Shown: positions 48,560 through 57,155 of the stretch, piece by piece | Numbering within the stretch: position 1 is the stretch's first letter | How the letters are laid out: each line of letters starts with the position of its first letter | Assembly: GCF_020171315.1 (NCBI RefSeq) | Contig: NZ_JAIUZP010000004.1 | Location: 496,001-560,000 of the forward strand | DNA length: 64,000 nt | Source: Pseudooceanicola nanhaiensis | GTDB lineage: Bacteria > Pseudomonadota > Alphaproteobacteria > Rhodobacterales > Rhodobacteraceae | Direction: 5' to 3' | Notes under the pieces: model-generated | Told to the model about the DNA's origin: nothing | Seen by the model: the letters and a program-made list of their open reading frames with translations, nothing else | Database searches by the model: none | Translations under genes and position numbers: made by a program

Positions 48560-48848
48560 GGGTCTGGCAGTCCGACGGGCAGACCCGGGCGCAGGCCCCG
48601 CAGCCGATGCAATTCTCGGGCGCGATCATCGCCATGACCGATTTCACGATCTCGTCCTCGACGTCGTCGTATTCATCGGTGCCCGGGCGGACGATCTCTC
48701 CGTCCTCGGTCAGCCCGTGCAGGGTCATCACGTCGCGACCGCAGACCTTGAAGCAGCGGCCACAGCCGATGCATTTGCCGGGGTCGATGGCCATCAGGAA
48801 CTCGGGCACGTATTCCGCCCCGCCGCGGGTGTAGGCGACCACGGTCAT
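48543..48848 (-). CDS. fdxB: nif-specific ferredoxin III
   Basis: The 101-residue protein has two 4Fe-4S motifs, CIGCGRCFKVCG and CIGCGACARVCP, separated by an acidic insert of about 40 residues. This matches the FdxB (ferredoxin III, nif-specific) family. It may give electrons to FeMo-co assembly or nitrogenase. It starts three bases after the DUF683 stop and overlaps nifQ. Confidence 0.93.
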   Translation of the reverse strand: MTVVAYTRGGAEYVPEFLMAIDPGKCIGCGRCFKVCGRDVMTLHGLTEDGEIVRPGTDEYDDVEDEIVKSVMAMIAPENCIGCGACARVCPSDCQTHAALD

Positions 48849-48851
48849 GGC

Positions 48852-49061
48852 TCAGGCCTCCTCGGCGGCCTTCTTCGCCGCCTTGAGCGCGCGCCGGGCG
48901 GCGGTCAGCTCCTTGAAGACAGCGAAGGTGGCCTCGGCGGTTTCGGGGATCTTCTCCCAGTCCACCGGCAGTTCCTCGGCGAGGTCGTGCAGGTTCATCT
49001 TGGCATCGGTGGCGCGCATCGACAGTTTCCTGACGCGGGTTTCCAGCTCTTCGAGGCTCAT
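48852..49061 (-). CDS. CCE_0567-type (DUF683) nif-associated protein
   Basis: The 69-residue helical protein (LEELETRVRKLSMRATDAKM, then LHDLAEELPVDWEKIPE and a coiled Ala/Lys tail) belongs to the DUF683 family, reported as small metal-binding helical proteins found next to nifX. Its start overlaps the stop of the upstream 46-residue ORF by four bases. Function unknown; tightly linked to FeMo-co genes. Confidence 0.9.
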   Translation of the reverse strand: MSLEELETRVRKLSMRATDAKMNLHDLAEELPVDWEKIPETAEATFAVFKELTAARRALKAAKKAAEEA

Positions 49062-49198
49062 GTCCGTGGTTCCTTTGCGGGTTTGGGGCTGCGCAGGTAG
49101 CGCGACAACGCGGTGCGCCCGCGCGAGGGCCGCAGCACCAGCGGCGGCAGCGCGGGGCGCGGCTTGCGCGGTTTCGGGAGGGGGGCGATCTGGATCAT
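49058..49198 (-). CDS. small basic Pro/Arg-rich ORF, candidate gene
   Basis: The 46-residue frame (opening MIQIAPLPKPRKPRPALPPL) fits precisely between two nif genes: its ATG comes seven bases after the DUF269 stop with GAGGCGG upstream, and its stop overlaps the DUF683 start (ATGA). The composition is strongly basic, with four PxP-type repeats. Without it there would be a 144-base hole in an otherwise gapless operon. No domain is recognised. Coding is an inference from position and overlap. Confidence 0.55.
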   Translation of the reverse strand: MIQIAPLPKPRKPRPALPPLVLRPSRGRTALSRYLRSPKPAKEPRT

Positions 49199-49205
49199 GG
49201 CCGCC

Positions 49206-49676
49206 TCAGGCCCGGGCCGCGTCGGGGTAGGCCTCGATCGTCTCGACCGCGGCCGCGACGACCTTGTCACCGCCCTCGGCCAGCTTTTCCCAGCTTTCGA
49301 AGCCGAAGCGGTGGATGTCGCGCAGGTGCTTGGACACGACGACCAGCTTGCCCGCGATCAGCACGATGCGGCCAAAGCCCTCGTGGCTCATCTTCTGCAT
49401 CTGGCTGGCCATGCAGCCCGTGCGCTTTTCGATCAAGAGGCCCACGGCGTCATAGAACTTGCCAAGCCGCCACATCACGTCCGGGTCCGGATCGCCGATG
49501 ATCGGGATCTCGCGCCGCTCGTCCCGGGTCACGATGAACTCGGCCATCAGGTCGGCATCGGTCTTGTCGTCCCATTGGCCATAGCTGTCCTCGGCCCGGA
49601 TCACGGCGGCAAGCTGTTTCAGGAAATCGCTTTCCACCATGGTGCCGCCACGCGGCTCGATCACGTCGGTGGTCAT
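49206..49676 (-). CDS. NifX-associated nitrogen fixation protein (DUF269)
   Basis: The 156-residue protein matches the NifX-associated family: FLKQLAAVIRAEDSYGQWDDKTDADLM, then EIPIIGDPDPDVMWRLGKFYDAVGLLIE and GFGRIVLIAGKLVVVSKHLRDIHRFGF. ATG at 49676 is preferred because it shares a base with the nifX stop (TGATG); an in-frame ATG three codons earlier is possible. Its role in FeMo-co synthesis is not defined. Confidence 0.93.
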   Translation of the reverse strand: MTTDVIEPRGGTMVESDFLKQLAAVIRAEDSYGQWDDKTDADLMAEFIVTRDERREIPIIGDPDPDVMWRLGKFYDAVGLLIEKRTGCMASQMQKMSHEGFGRIVLIAGKLVVVSKHLRDIHRFGFESWEKLAEGGDKVVAAAVETIEAYPDAARA

Positions 49677-50149
49677 CAGACCCACTCCTCTTCGTCCATG
49701 AAATCGGGTTTCTGCGCGGTGCCGAGGATCTTGCGCAGGAAGGGTGGCGGCGTGCCGTTCAGCATCACCTGCACCTGCTCGATCACGGCGGTGATCGGTT
49801 CGGGGTCCTTGCGCTTGATCGGGTGGATGCCCGCCTTGACGACCTTGGCCGCCGAGGGCCCGCCGATGGCGAGCGCAAAGAGCAACGCACAGCCGTCCAG
49901 CGCCTCGATCTTCGGCGTGATCTTGTCGTCCTGATCGTCGTGCTTGCCCTTCTGGGCAGTCACGTTGTCGAACTCATGCGCGGCGATGAACCGCGATCCG
50001 GTCTTCCAGACCTCGTAGATCGCGAACTTCTTGGCCGAGCCGAAGTGCGCGCCGAGGTATTCCATGTCGTTGGTGGCGATGGCAATGCGCAGGGGCGTTT
50101 CCTCCGGCGCAGGCCCGCCCCCGTCAATGACGCGTAGGCTGCGGGTCAT
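49676..50149 (-). CDS. nifX: NifX, FeMo-co precursor carrier
   Basis: The 157-residue protein has the NifX/dinitrogenase-cofactor-binding fold: LRIAIATNDMEYLGAHFGSAKKFAIYEV, then NVTAQKGKHDDQDDKITPKIEALDGCALLFALAIGGP. It shuttles NifB-co or the VK-cluster between NifB and NifEN. Its start overlaps the nifN end by 26 bases, the usual nifENX order. Confidence 0.95.
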   Translation of the reverse strand: MTRSLRVIDGGGPAPEETPLRIAIATNDMEYLGAHFGSAKKFAIYEVWKTGSRFIAAHEFDNVTAQKGKHDDQDDKITPKIEALDGCALLFALAIGGPSAAKVVKAGIHPIKRKDPEPITAVIEQVQVMLNGTPPPFLRKILGTAQKPDFMDEEEWV

Positions 50150-51509
50150 GGTCGAACTCCTCTGGGATGGGGGCGGCGCCGAAGTCCTGCGGCGTCGCGC
50201 GGTGGTGTTGGGCCTGCATCAGGTTGGCGAACTCGTAGAGAAACGCGCGCGACCCGCGGTATCCGGTGCGGCAGACATCCTGCGCACCGATACGGTCGAA
50301 GATCGGGAAGCCCGCGCGCAGCAGCGGCAGATGCAGGCGATGCGCCGCATGGCGGCCGTGGCTGTGGGTGATCAGCAGCTGCGCCCCCGCCTCTGCCGCC
50401 TGCCGTTCGAAATCGCCGAGATCGCCGAGGATCACCTGCTCGCAGGGCATCCGGTCGATCAGGGGCGTGTGCGGCGTGGTGGTGACGGCGGTCACGATCT
50501 CGGCCCCCATGGAGGCCAATGCCGTGCCCAGCGCGAACATAAGGTCGGGATCGGCCGCGATGGCCACCTTGACCCCGCCGGTGTGGAAATGCGCGTCCAG
50601 CGCGGCATCCAGCAGCCGGGCCCGGTCGCGCTTGACCGAGGGCGGCGGGTCCTGCACGCCCGACAGCCCCATCAAGGTGCGCACCAGCGCGTCCACCGGC
50701 TTCAGCCCGGTGACGGACTGGAACACCCGGTAGGGCACGAGGGCGCGGTCCTCGATGATCTGCGCCGCGCCGCGCATCTGTTCGCCGATCGCCAGCGTGA
50801 AGGCCGAGCGGGCAGCATCGGGGATGCGCGCCACGGGCGTGCCGCCCTGGGAACAGCCCGACCAATCGTCCGAGACATGGCCATCCAGCGAGGTGGAAAT
50901 ATCCGGCAGCACCAGCGGCTCCAACCCGAAGGCCCGGATCAGGCGCACCAGTTCCTCGATGTCGGCGGGCGTCAGGTGGCTGCCGCAGAGCAGGTTGACC
51001 TGCCGCAGGTCGCTGTCGCGTTCGGTCATCTCGGGCACCAGCGCGGTGACGATGGCCTCCACCGCCCGCGCCCAGCCGTCCTGCATCCCGCCGTCGAAAT
51101 CGGGGGTGGAGGCATAGACGACCTGCGTATCGGCGAAATCGGCCCGGCGGCGCAGGATCAGCTTCAGCTCGCCCGGCACGTCCTCGCCCCGGGTTTCGGT
51201 CAGCGCGGTCGAGGCGATGCCGATGAAGTCCGGCGCGGCCTTCTTGCGCAGGTTCTCGATCGCCTCCTCGATCTGGTCGGCCCCGCCGAGGATGGTGGAG
51301 ACCTCGTTCATCGCGGTGGTCTGAAGCGGCACCGCCTCCTTGAAGTGGCGCACCAAGTGAACCATCGCGAAGGCGGTACAGCCCTGAGAGCCGTGGAACA
51401 GCGGAATGGCCCGCGCGATCCCGAGATAGACCAAAGCCGCGCCGAGCGGGGCGGAACTCTTCAGCGGGTTGGTCGAGAGCGCCCGCCTTGGATGGATCAG
51501 CTTGGCCAT
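50124..51509 (-). CDS. nifN: NifN, FeMo-cofactor scaffold subunit
   Basis: The 461-residue paralogue of NifK forms the NifEN scaffold where NifB-co matures with Mo and homocitrate. Family features are NPLKSSAPLGAALVYLGIARAIPLFHGSQGCTAF with its cluster-binding Cys, TTAMNEVSTILGG, and the ISTSLDGHVSDDW loop. It starts two bases after the stop of a 65-residue ORF and overlaps nifX at the end. Confidence 0.96.
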   Translation of the reverse strand: MAKLIHPRRALSTNPLKSSAPLGAALVYLGIARAIPLFHGSQGCTAFAMVHLVRHFKEAVPLQTTAMNEVSTILGGADQIEEAIENLRKKAAPDFIGIASTALTETRGEDVPGELKLILRRRADFADTQVVYASTPDFDGGMQDGWARAVEAIVTALVPEMTERDSDLRQVNLLCGSHLTPADIEELVRLIRAFGLEPLVLPDISTSLDGHVSDDWSGCSQGGTPVARIPDAARSAFTLAIGEQMRGAAQIIEDRALVPYRVFQSVTGLKPVDALVRTLMGLSGVQDPPPSVKRDRARLLDAALDAHFHTGGVKVAIAADPDLMFALGTALASMGAEIVTAVTTTPHTPLIDRMPCEQVILGDLGDFERQAAEAGAQLLITHSHGRHAAHRLHLPLLRAGFPIFDRIGAQDVCRTGYRGSRAFLYEFANLMQAQHHRATPQDFGAAPIPEEFDHDPQPTRH

Positions 51510-51511
51510 GA

Positions 51512-51709
51512 TCAGAGCCCCCGGACCCCGCCCGCCGCCAGCATCGGCGGCAGCGGCGCGACCAGCGACACGGGGCGCGCAAGCCCCGCAGTGCTGCGCA
51601 ACCGGCCGCGGCCAAGCGACGAGGAGAGCACCGCTTCGAGGTGCAGCGTGGCCAGCCGCGTGGCGGCGGGACAGATGGCGGCAGACAGGTGGGCAGCGTG
51701 GCAGGTCAT
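51512..51709 (-). CDS. small ORF between nifE and nifN, candidate gene
   Basis: The 65-residue frame (opening MTCHAAHLSAAICPAATRLA) begins one base after the nifE stop with GAGGA about 12 bases upstream, and stops two bases before the nifN ATG. It thus fills the entire nifE-nifN gap, which in most diazotrophs is only a few bases. Two cysteines (Cys3, Cys13) lie in the first 13 residues. The rest is Leu/Ala/Arg-rich with a possible short hydrophobic tail (ARPVSLVAPLPPMLAAGG). No homologue is recognised. It could also be non-coding spacer with chance framing. Confidence 0.5.
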   Translation of the reverse strand: MTCHAAHLSAAICPAATRLATLHLEAVLSSSLGRGRLRSTAGLARPVSLVAPLPPMLAAGGVRGL

Positions 51710-51710
51710 C

Positions 51711-53372
51711 TCAGCAATCCTCGAAATCAGTGGTGGACGATGGCAGCGCGGAGAGCGCCGCGGGTGACAGGGTCGGTGACGTGGGAAAGGACGGGGTAAC
51801 GGACGATGGCGGCGCCTCTGCCAGGGAGGCGGCCCCATTCGGCATGACAGTCGCGGCATGGGGCGGAAGGTCCCCCGCGGCTTCGCCGGGGGCGTATGTG
51901 ACGGGACGGGCCGTGGCGGCCGCAGGCACACCGGTGACCGGGCAGGCCCCGCGGTGCGCGGGCAGGATCGCGCCCTGCTCCAGCGGCGTGTCCCAAGGGG
52001 CGGGGCTGCGCAGTTCCTCCCACATCGGGTTGTTCACCGCCCGGTCGATGGCGCGCAGCAGGTCGACCATGCCCATGTAGCCTGCGTAGGGCTCGTGCTT
52101 TTCCTGGTTCACGTCGACCCAGGGCATCTTTGCCTTGAGCGCCACGAACTGGCTGCGCCCGCCGGACATGAGCAGATCGGCCCCGGCCTCCTTCAGCAGG
52201 CGGTACATGTCCTTGGGGGCCATGTTGTCGAACATGTGCTTGTCGTCGCCCATGATCTCGACCACGCGGCCCTTGTCCTCCTCGGTGGCCTTGCGGACCG
52301 AGGTGCCGATGACCTCCATACCCAGTTCCTGAAGGGCAGCGACGACGGACCAGCTCTTGTGCCCGCCGGTGTAGAGCAGCACGCGCCGCCCGGCGACGCG
52401 GGGGCGGAAGGGTTCCAGCTGCGCCCAGATGGCGGCCTCTTCCTCGGCGATCAGCGCCTCGCAGCGGTCCAGCAGCGCGGCATCGGCGCCGCGCTCGACC
52501 AGCATCCGACACATGGTCCGCAGCGCCTCGGAGGTGTCGGAGATGCCGTAGAAGGAGCCCTCGAAGTAGGGAATGCCATAACGCTCCTCCAGCTTGCGGG
52601 CGACGTTGATCAGCGCCTTGGAGCAGACCATCATCGTCACCTTGGCGCGGTGCATCATGGCGACCTGCTTGTAGCGCGCATCGGCCGCCAGCGATCCGAG
52701 GATGCGGATGCCCAGCCGGTCGAGCAGCGGCTTCACCTGCCACAACTCGCCCGAGAGGTTGTAATCCCCCACGATGTTGATGTCGTAGGGCGTGGTCTCG
52801 GCAGGTTCGACCGTGCCGATCACGTGGTCCAGCATCGCCTCCCCCGCCAGCTTGTTGCCGAGGTTCTTGGAGCCCACGAAGCCGGGGGCGTTCACCGGGA
52901 TGCAGGGCGTGCCGAAGGTCTGGGTCGCCGCCTTGCAGACCGCGTGGATGTCGTCGCCGATCAGGGCAGGCACGCAGGTGGCATAGACGAAGACCGCGGG
53001 CGGCTGCTCGGCCTCGATCACCTCGCGCAGGGCGCGGTAGAGCTTGCGCTCGCCATGGCCCATGACGATGTCCAGCTCGGTCAGATCGGTGGTGAAGCCG
53101 GTGCGGTAGCGTTCCGAGCCCGAAGAGGCCGCGCCGCGGTTGTCCCAGCCGTTGCCCTCGCAGGCCAGCGGCGCATGGACGAGGTGCGCGACATCGACGA
53201 TGGGTTGCAGAGCGATCTTGGCCCCGTCGAAGGCACAGCCCCCGGCGGCGGCGCCGGGCGTCAGCGGCTTGGCACAGCCCTTCTTGCGCTGCCGCTCCTC
53301 CTTGTTGACGTTGTGATCGCAGCCCGGCTCGTCGAAGACATCGGCGATCTTGCTTTTCAATGCGTCGGACAT
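51711..53372 (-). CDS. nifE: NifE, FeMo-cofactor scaffold subunit with C-terminal extension
   Basis: The 553-residue paralogue of NifD carries Cys46 (GGCAFDGAK), Cys71 (APLACEGN) and a third Cys in YATCVPALIGDD for the bridging cluster. The conserved core ends near PWDTPLEQGAILPAHRG (about 475). A tail of roughly 70 residues, rich in Ala, Pro, Ser and Thr and ending TTDFEDC, follows; typical NifE proteins have no such tail. ATG at 53372 is preceded by AGGGAGC. It heads the operon running to the TPR-like gene. Confidence 0.96.
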   Translation of the reverse strand: MSDALKSKIADVFDEPGCDHNVNKEERQRKKGCAKPLTPGAAAGGCAFDGAKIALQPIVDVAHLVHAPLACEGNGWDNRGAASSGSERYRTGFTTDLTELDIVMGHGERKLYRALREVIEAEQPPAVFVYATCVPALIGDDIHAVCKAATQTFGTPCIPVNAPGFVGSKNLGNKLAGEAMLDHVIGTVEPAETTPYDINIVGDYNLSGELWQVKPLLDRLGIRILGSLAADARYKQVAMMHRAKVTMMVCSKALINVARKLEERYGIPYFEGSFYGISDTSEALRTMCRMLVERGADAALLDRCEALIAEEEAAIWAQLEPFRPRVAGRRVLLYTGGHKSWSVVAALQELGMEVIGTSVRKATEEDKGRVVEIMGDDKHMFDNMAPKDMYRLLKEAGADLLMSGGRSQFVALKAKMPWVDVNQEKHEPYAGYMGMVDLLRAIDRAVNNPMWEELRSPAPWDTPLEQGAILPAHRGACPVTGVPAAATARPVTYAPGEAAGDLPPHAATVMPNGAASLAEAPPSSVTPSFPTSPTLSPAALSALPSSTTDFEDC

Positions 53373-53402
53373 CGGGCGCTCCCTGTTGCTCGTTTGTGGA
53401 AC

Positions 53403-53419
53403 AGCAAGGAGCGTGCCAA
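53403..53419 (-). promoter_or_regulatory. sigma-54 -24/-12 promoter of nifE
   Basis: On the minus strand TTGGCACGCTCCTTGCT matches the consensus. Start of transcription is expected near 53393, leaving a leader of only about 20 bases before the nifE ATG. Confidence 0.9.
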
Positions 53420-53520
53420 GCCTGGAACCTGCAGGAATTGCGCCACACCCGCCGTGCCAAGCGGTTGAGAAGCGGTGAACTTTGCCCCCTGCCCTGTTCA
53501 ACACCGACGAAAGCGCAAAT

Positions 53521-53536
53521 TGTCGGGGAACAGACA
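53521..53536. promoter_or_regulatory. NifA upstream activator sequence of nifE
   Basis: TGT-CGGGGAACAG-ACA is a perfect TGT-N10-ACA box about 130-145 bases upstream of the expected nifE start. It is also 27 bases before the divergent gene at 53563. Confidence 0.85.
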
Positions 53537-53562
53537 AAGCCTGTGCGGCTTGATCCCCCGTC

Positions 53563-53910
53563 ATGACAGAAAGGACGAAGCCCTTGGTTCTACAGATGAT
53601 GCAGGCCGTGCAGGACTGGCAGACCCTCACGCTCAGTTCTGTCCGCGTGGCCTGCGACGCCGGGACGGTGATCCACATGCGCCTGATGCAGATCGCGCTC
53701 GGCCAAATGGAGGCCGAGGAAGCCACGCGCATGGTGCTGGAAAAACCCGCCACCTTCGCCCGGTCGGCCGAGATGTCGGCCCGGGCCCTTGCGGCCAACC
53801 GGGGCGTGGCGGCGGCGGCCATCGCGGGGATGAAGCCGATCGAACGGACCACCCGTTCCAACGCGCGGCGGCTGACCGGGGCCACGCCGCAACCCGCCCG
53901 CCGGCGCTGA
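53563..53910 (+). CDS. uncharacterised small helical protein, nifE-divergent
   Basis: The 115-residue protein is helical and Ala/Met/Arg-rich (QMMQAVQDWQTLTLSSVRVA; HMRLMQIALGQMEAEEATRM), with a basic C-terminus (ARRLTGATPQPARRR). Its amphipathic helical layout is loosely like phasins, but I do not assign that family. It lies between divergent nifE and convergent nifK, so its 5' region overlaps the nifE control region with the NifA box. It may therefore respond to nif regulation. ATG at 53563 is used; 53593 is an alternative. Confidence 0.65.
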   Translation: MTERTKPLVLQMMQAVQDWQTLTLSSVRVACDAGTVIHMRLMQIALGQMEAEEATRMVLEKPATFARSAEMSARALAANRGVAAAAIAGMKPIERTTRSNARRLTGATPQPARRR

Positions 53911-53923
53911 AGCCAAAGGAAAA

Positions 53924-53947
53924 CCGGCACCCCCGCGGGGATGCCGG
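53924..53947. terminator. bidirectional terminator between nifK and the plus-strand gene
   Basis: CCGGCA/TGCCGG with an inner CCCC/GGGG stem forms a strong hairpin between convergent stops at 53910 and 53969. On the minus strand it is followed by TTTTCCTTT, making it a good terminator for nifHDK. Confidence 0.8.
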
Positions 53948-53968
53948 CCAGCGTGCGACCCTGCGCGC

Positions 53969-55507
53969 TCAGCGGGTCAGGTCGAAGCTGTAGTCCGTTT
54001 CGCCCGGGATGATCGTATCCTGGTCGAGCTTGTCGAAGACCGTGTCGAGGATCTTGACCAGCGTGGTCAGCGCGCCCTGGTAGCCCCAGGTCGGGAACCG
54101 GTGGTGATGGTGCCGGTCGAAGATCGGGAACATCAGCCGGATCAGCGGCGTGCCGGTGTCGCGCTCAAGGTACTTGCCGTAGGAATTGCCGATCAGCATG
54201 TCCACCGGCTCGGTCGCCATGAGCGAACGCATGTGCCAGAGGTCCTTGCCGGCCCAGACCTTGCCCTGCTTGCCGAAGGGCGAGGTCGCGAGAAGCTCTT
54301 CCATCTTCGCGGCCCATTTCTTGGAGCCGTTGGTAGCCAGGCAATGCACCGGCTCGCCGCCCATCTCCATGACGAAGCGGGCCATGGCATAGACGAAATC
54401 GGGATCGCCGTAGATCGCGTAGGTCTTGCCATGCAGGTGCGCCTGGCTGTCGGCGAGCGCGTCGACGAGGCGGCCGCGTTCCTTCTTCAGGGTCTCGGGG
54501 ATCGCCTTGCCGGTCAGTTCCGAGATCTTCATCAGGAATTCGTCGGTGGCCTGCACCCCCATCGGGTAATGCAGCGCGGCGACCTCCTGCCCTTTCGAGG
54601 CGGCGTATTCCAGCGTCTTGGGCGAGCAGTATTCCTGCATCGACACGGTGGCCTTGGCGTTCAGGGCCGCGGCGGCCGCCTCCAGCGTGGTGCCGCCGTC
54701 ATACATGCGGAACTCACCGTCCGACGGGGTGTCGTAGACGTCCGAGACATCGGAGAGGAAGGTGTACTCCACCCCCATCTCGTCCAGCATCCGCTTGATC
54801 TCGCGGTTGTTCGCCACGGCGAACCCGTCGAAGCCGGGGATGATGTTGATGCTCTCGTTCGGGGTGCGCTCGGCCTTCTCCCAGAAGTTCTGGAGGATGC
54901 CCTTCTGCATGTTGTCGTAGCCGTCGACGTGGGAGCCGACGAAGGCGGGCGTATGGGCGTAGGGCACATTGAAGTCCGCCTCGACCGAGCCCTTCTCCTT
55001 GGCTTGCAGGATGAAGGAGTTCAGGTCATCCCCGATCACCTCGGCCATGCAGGTGGTGGAGACGGCGATCATCTTGGGATCGTAGAGCGCCTTGGTATTG
55101 GCGAGACCGTCGACCATGTTGTTGAGCCCGCCGAAGACGGCCGCATCCTCGGTCATCGAGGAGGACACCGCCGAGGCCGGTTCCTTGAAGTGGCGGCTCA
55201 GGTGCGAGCGGTAGTAGGCCACGCAGCCCTGCGAGCCGTGCACGAAGCTCATGGTCTTCTCGTAGCCTGCGGAGGCGAAGACCGCGCCGAGCGGCTGGCA
55301 GGCCTTGGCGGGGTTCACCGTCAGCGCCTCGCGGGCGAGGTTCTTCTCGCGGTACTCCCACGACTTGGTCCAGTCGCCGATTTCCTTGACCATCTCGTCG
55401 GGATGGCCGCATTCGAATTTGACCTTCTTGTTTTCCAGCATCTCCTTGTACTCGGGCTGCTGGAAGAGCGGTGCGTGGTCGAGCACCTTGTCCGCCGATT
55501 GAGGCAT
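53969..55507 (-). CDS. nifK: nitrogenase MoFe protein beta chain
   Basis: The 512-residue subunit has P-cluster ligands Cys70 (AKACQPLG), Cys95 (GSQGC) and Cys153 ([12 protein letters not shown]), at the same numbers as the Azotobacter protein. Position 188 is Ala (HTPAFVG) where Azotobacter has Ser, and position 99 is Tyr (VAYYRS) where Azotobacter has Phe. This Tyr99/Ala188 pair is known from Gluconacetobacter nitrogenase, where the Tyr binds the oxidised P-cluster. Other regions match NifK ([23 protein letters not shown]). It follows nifD by 104 bases. Confidence 0.97.
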   Translation of the reverse strand: MPQSADKVLDHAPLFQQPEYKEMLENKKVKFECGHPDEMVKEIGDWTKSWEYREKNLAREALTVNPAKACQPLGAVFASAGYEKTMSFVHGSQGCVAYYRSHLSRHFKEPASAVSSSMTEDAAVFGGLNNMVDGLANTKALYDPKMIAVSTTCMAEVIGDDLNSFILQAKEKGSVEADFNVPYAHTPAFVGSHVDGYDNMQKGILQNFWEKAERTPNESINIIPGFDGFAVANNREIKRMLDEMGVEYTFLSDVSDVYDTPSDGEFRMYDGGTTLEAAAAALNAKATVSMQEYCSPKTLEYAASKGQEVAALHYPMGVQATDEFLMKISELTGKAIPETLKKERGRLVDALADSQAHLHGKTYAIYGDPDFVYAMARFVMEMGGEPVHCLATNGSKKWAAKMEELLATSPFGKQGKVWAGKDLWHMRSLMATEPVDMLIGNSYGKYLERDTGTPLIRLMFPIFDRHHHHRFPTWGYQGALTTLVKILDTVFDKLDQDTIIPGETDYSFDLTR

Positions 55508-55578
55508 GGGTCTGATCCTTCTCTTTGGCCGTCCGCATTCCGAGACGCGCCGGGTTGAGGAAACGTGGGGGGGAAGAT

Positions 55579-55602
55579 GCGCGGGGGCCGGGGTCCCCGC
55601 GC
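55579..55602. repeat. hairpin in the nifD-nifK spacer
   Basis: GCGCGGGG and CCCCGCGC form an 8-bp stem just downstream of the nifD stop. Such hairpins can block 3' exonucleases and set the nifD:nifK ratio. There is no T-run, so termination is unlikely. Confidence 0.5.
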
Positions 55603-55611
55603 CGCGTCAGG

Positions 55612-57117
55612 TCATTCAGCCGCGATCGCCGGGGTGTCCCAGGGCGCGTCGTACATGCCCCAGACCGGGTTGTTGATCGCGAGGTCCATGTCGCGGGCGA
55701 AGATCGCGAAGCCGTCGTAGCCGTGGTAGGGACCGGAGTAGTCCCAGCTGTGCATCTGACGGAACGGGATGCCCATCTTCTGGACCGGGTACTTTTCCTT
55801 GATGCCGGAGCCGACGAGGTCGGGGCGGATCTTCTCGATGAATTTCTCCAGCTCGTAGCCGGTGACATCGTCGTAGATCAGCGTGCCTTCCTTCACGTAG
55901 TGGCCGGTGCGTTTGTAGTCGTCGTTGTGGGCGAACTCGTAGCCCGTGCCGGCGATGACCATGCCGAGGTCGTCATAGGCGGTGACGACGTGGCGCGGAC
56001 GCAGGCCGCCGACGTAGAGCATGACCGACTTGCCTTCGAGACGCGGACGGAACTTGGCGATGACCTCGTCCACCAGCGGCTGGTACTTGGCGATGACCTT
56101 CTCGGCGTTTTCCTGGATCGTCTCGTCGAAGTTCTTCGCGATGGCGCGGAGCGAGGCGGCGATCTGGGTCGGACCGAAGAAGTTGTACTCCATCCAGCCG
56201 ATGCCGTGCTTCTCTTCCATGTAGCGGCAGATGTAGTTCATCGACCGGTAGCAGTGGATCAGGTTCAGCTTGGCCTTGGGGGCGCGCTCGATCTCGGCCA
56301 GGGTCGCGTCGCCGGACCAGTTGCCGACCACGTTCAGGCCCATTTCTTCGAGCAGGATGCGCGAGGCCCATGCGTCGCCGCCGATGTTGTAATCCCCGAT
56401 GACGTTCACGTCGTAGGGGCCGGGCTCATAGGCCTTCACGGCCTCGCTTTCCTCGGCCTCGAAGACCCAGTCACGCACCGCGTCGTTGGCGATGTGGTGG
56501 CCCAGCGACTGGGACACGCCACGGAAGCCTTCGCAGCGGACGGGAACCACGGTCTTGCCGGTTTCCTTCTTCTTCTTGCGCGCCACGGCCTCGATGTCGT
56601 CGCCGATCAGGCCGATCGGGCATTCCGACTGGATCGTGGTGCCATTGGCCAGCGGGAAGAGCTCGTTGATCTCGTCGATGGTCTTTTCCAGCTTCTTGTC
56701 ACCGCCGAAGACGATGTCCTTCTCCTGGAAATCGGTCGTGAACTGCATGGTCACGAAGCTGTCGACGCCGGTCTTGCCGATGTAGTAGTTGCGCCGCTGG
56801 GACCAGCTGTACTGACCGCAGCCGACGGGCCCGTGCGAGATGTGGACCATGTCCTTCACCGGGCCCCAGACCACGCCCTTGGAGCCTGCATAGGCGCAGC
56901 CGCGGACGGTCATCACGCCGGGGATCGACTTGATGTTGGATTTCTGGGTGTCGCACTTCGACGCGATGCCGGTGGTGGCATCGGGGGCCTCGTCGGTCGC
57001 CTTCGAAACCGTGAGGTGCTTGGCGCGGCGCTTCTTCGCCTTGTCCGGATAAGCCTCGAGCACTTCCTCGATGAGGGCCTCGTAGTCTTCCGGTCCGTTT
57101 ACGTGATCCTTGGCCAT
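55612..57117 (-). CDS. nifD: nitrogenase MoFe protein alpha chain
   Basis: The 501-residue subunit holds FeMo-co through Cys289 ([10 protein letters not shown]) and His456 (FRQMHSWDY). Cys74, Cys100 and Cys166 bind the P-cluster. The gating residues near the active site are present: Val71 (TVRGC) and His207 (SLGHH). These identify a molybdenum, not V- or Fe-only, alpha chain. It follows nifH by 71 bases with a hairpin between. Confidence 0.98.
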   Translation of the reverse strand: MAKDHVNGPEDYEALIEEVLEAYPDKAKKRRAKHLTVSKATDEAPDATTGIASKCDTQKSNIKSIPGVMTVRGCAYAGSKGVVWGPVKDMVHISHGPVGCGQYSWSQRRNYYIGKTGVDSFVTMQFTTDFQEKDIVFGGDKKLEKTIDEINELFPLANGTTIQSECPIGLIGDDIEAVARKKKKETGKTVVPVRCEGFRGVSQSLGHHIANDAVRDWVFEAEESEAVKAYEPGPYDVNVIGDYNIGGDAWASRILLEEMGLNVVGNWSGDATLAEIERAPKAKLNLIHCYRSMNYICRYMEEKHGIGWMEYNFFGPTQIAASLRAIAKNFDETIQENAEKVIAKYQPLVDEVIAKFRPRLEGKSVMLYVGGLRPRHVVTAYDDLGMVIAGTGYEFAHNDDYKRTGHYVKEGTLIYDDVTGYELEKFIEKIRPDLVGSGIKEKYPVQKMGIPFRQMHSWDYSGPYHGYDGFAIFARDMDLAINNPVWGMYDAPWDTPAIAAE

Positions 57118-57155
57118 CCTTTTGGCTCCTTCTCGTTCACGGGGTTGGAGAGAGA

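Noticed and set aside
53454-53461. A second GTGCCAAG (minus-strand -24-like element) upstream of nifE
   Set aside because: The partner -12 position reads CACAC in place of AGCAA, so the GC doublet is missing; the copy at 53403-53419 is complete.
55612-57117. Alternative (V- or Fe-only) nitrogenase
   Set aside because: No delta-subunit gene is present, and nifD, nifK, nifE, nifN, nifQ and modABC all indicate the Mo enzyme.
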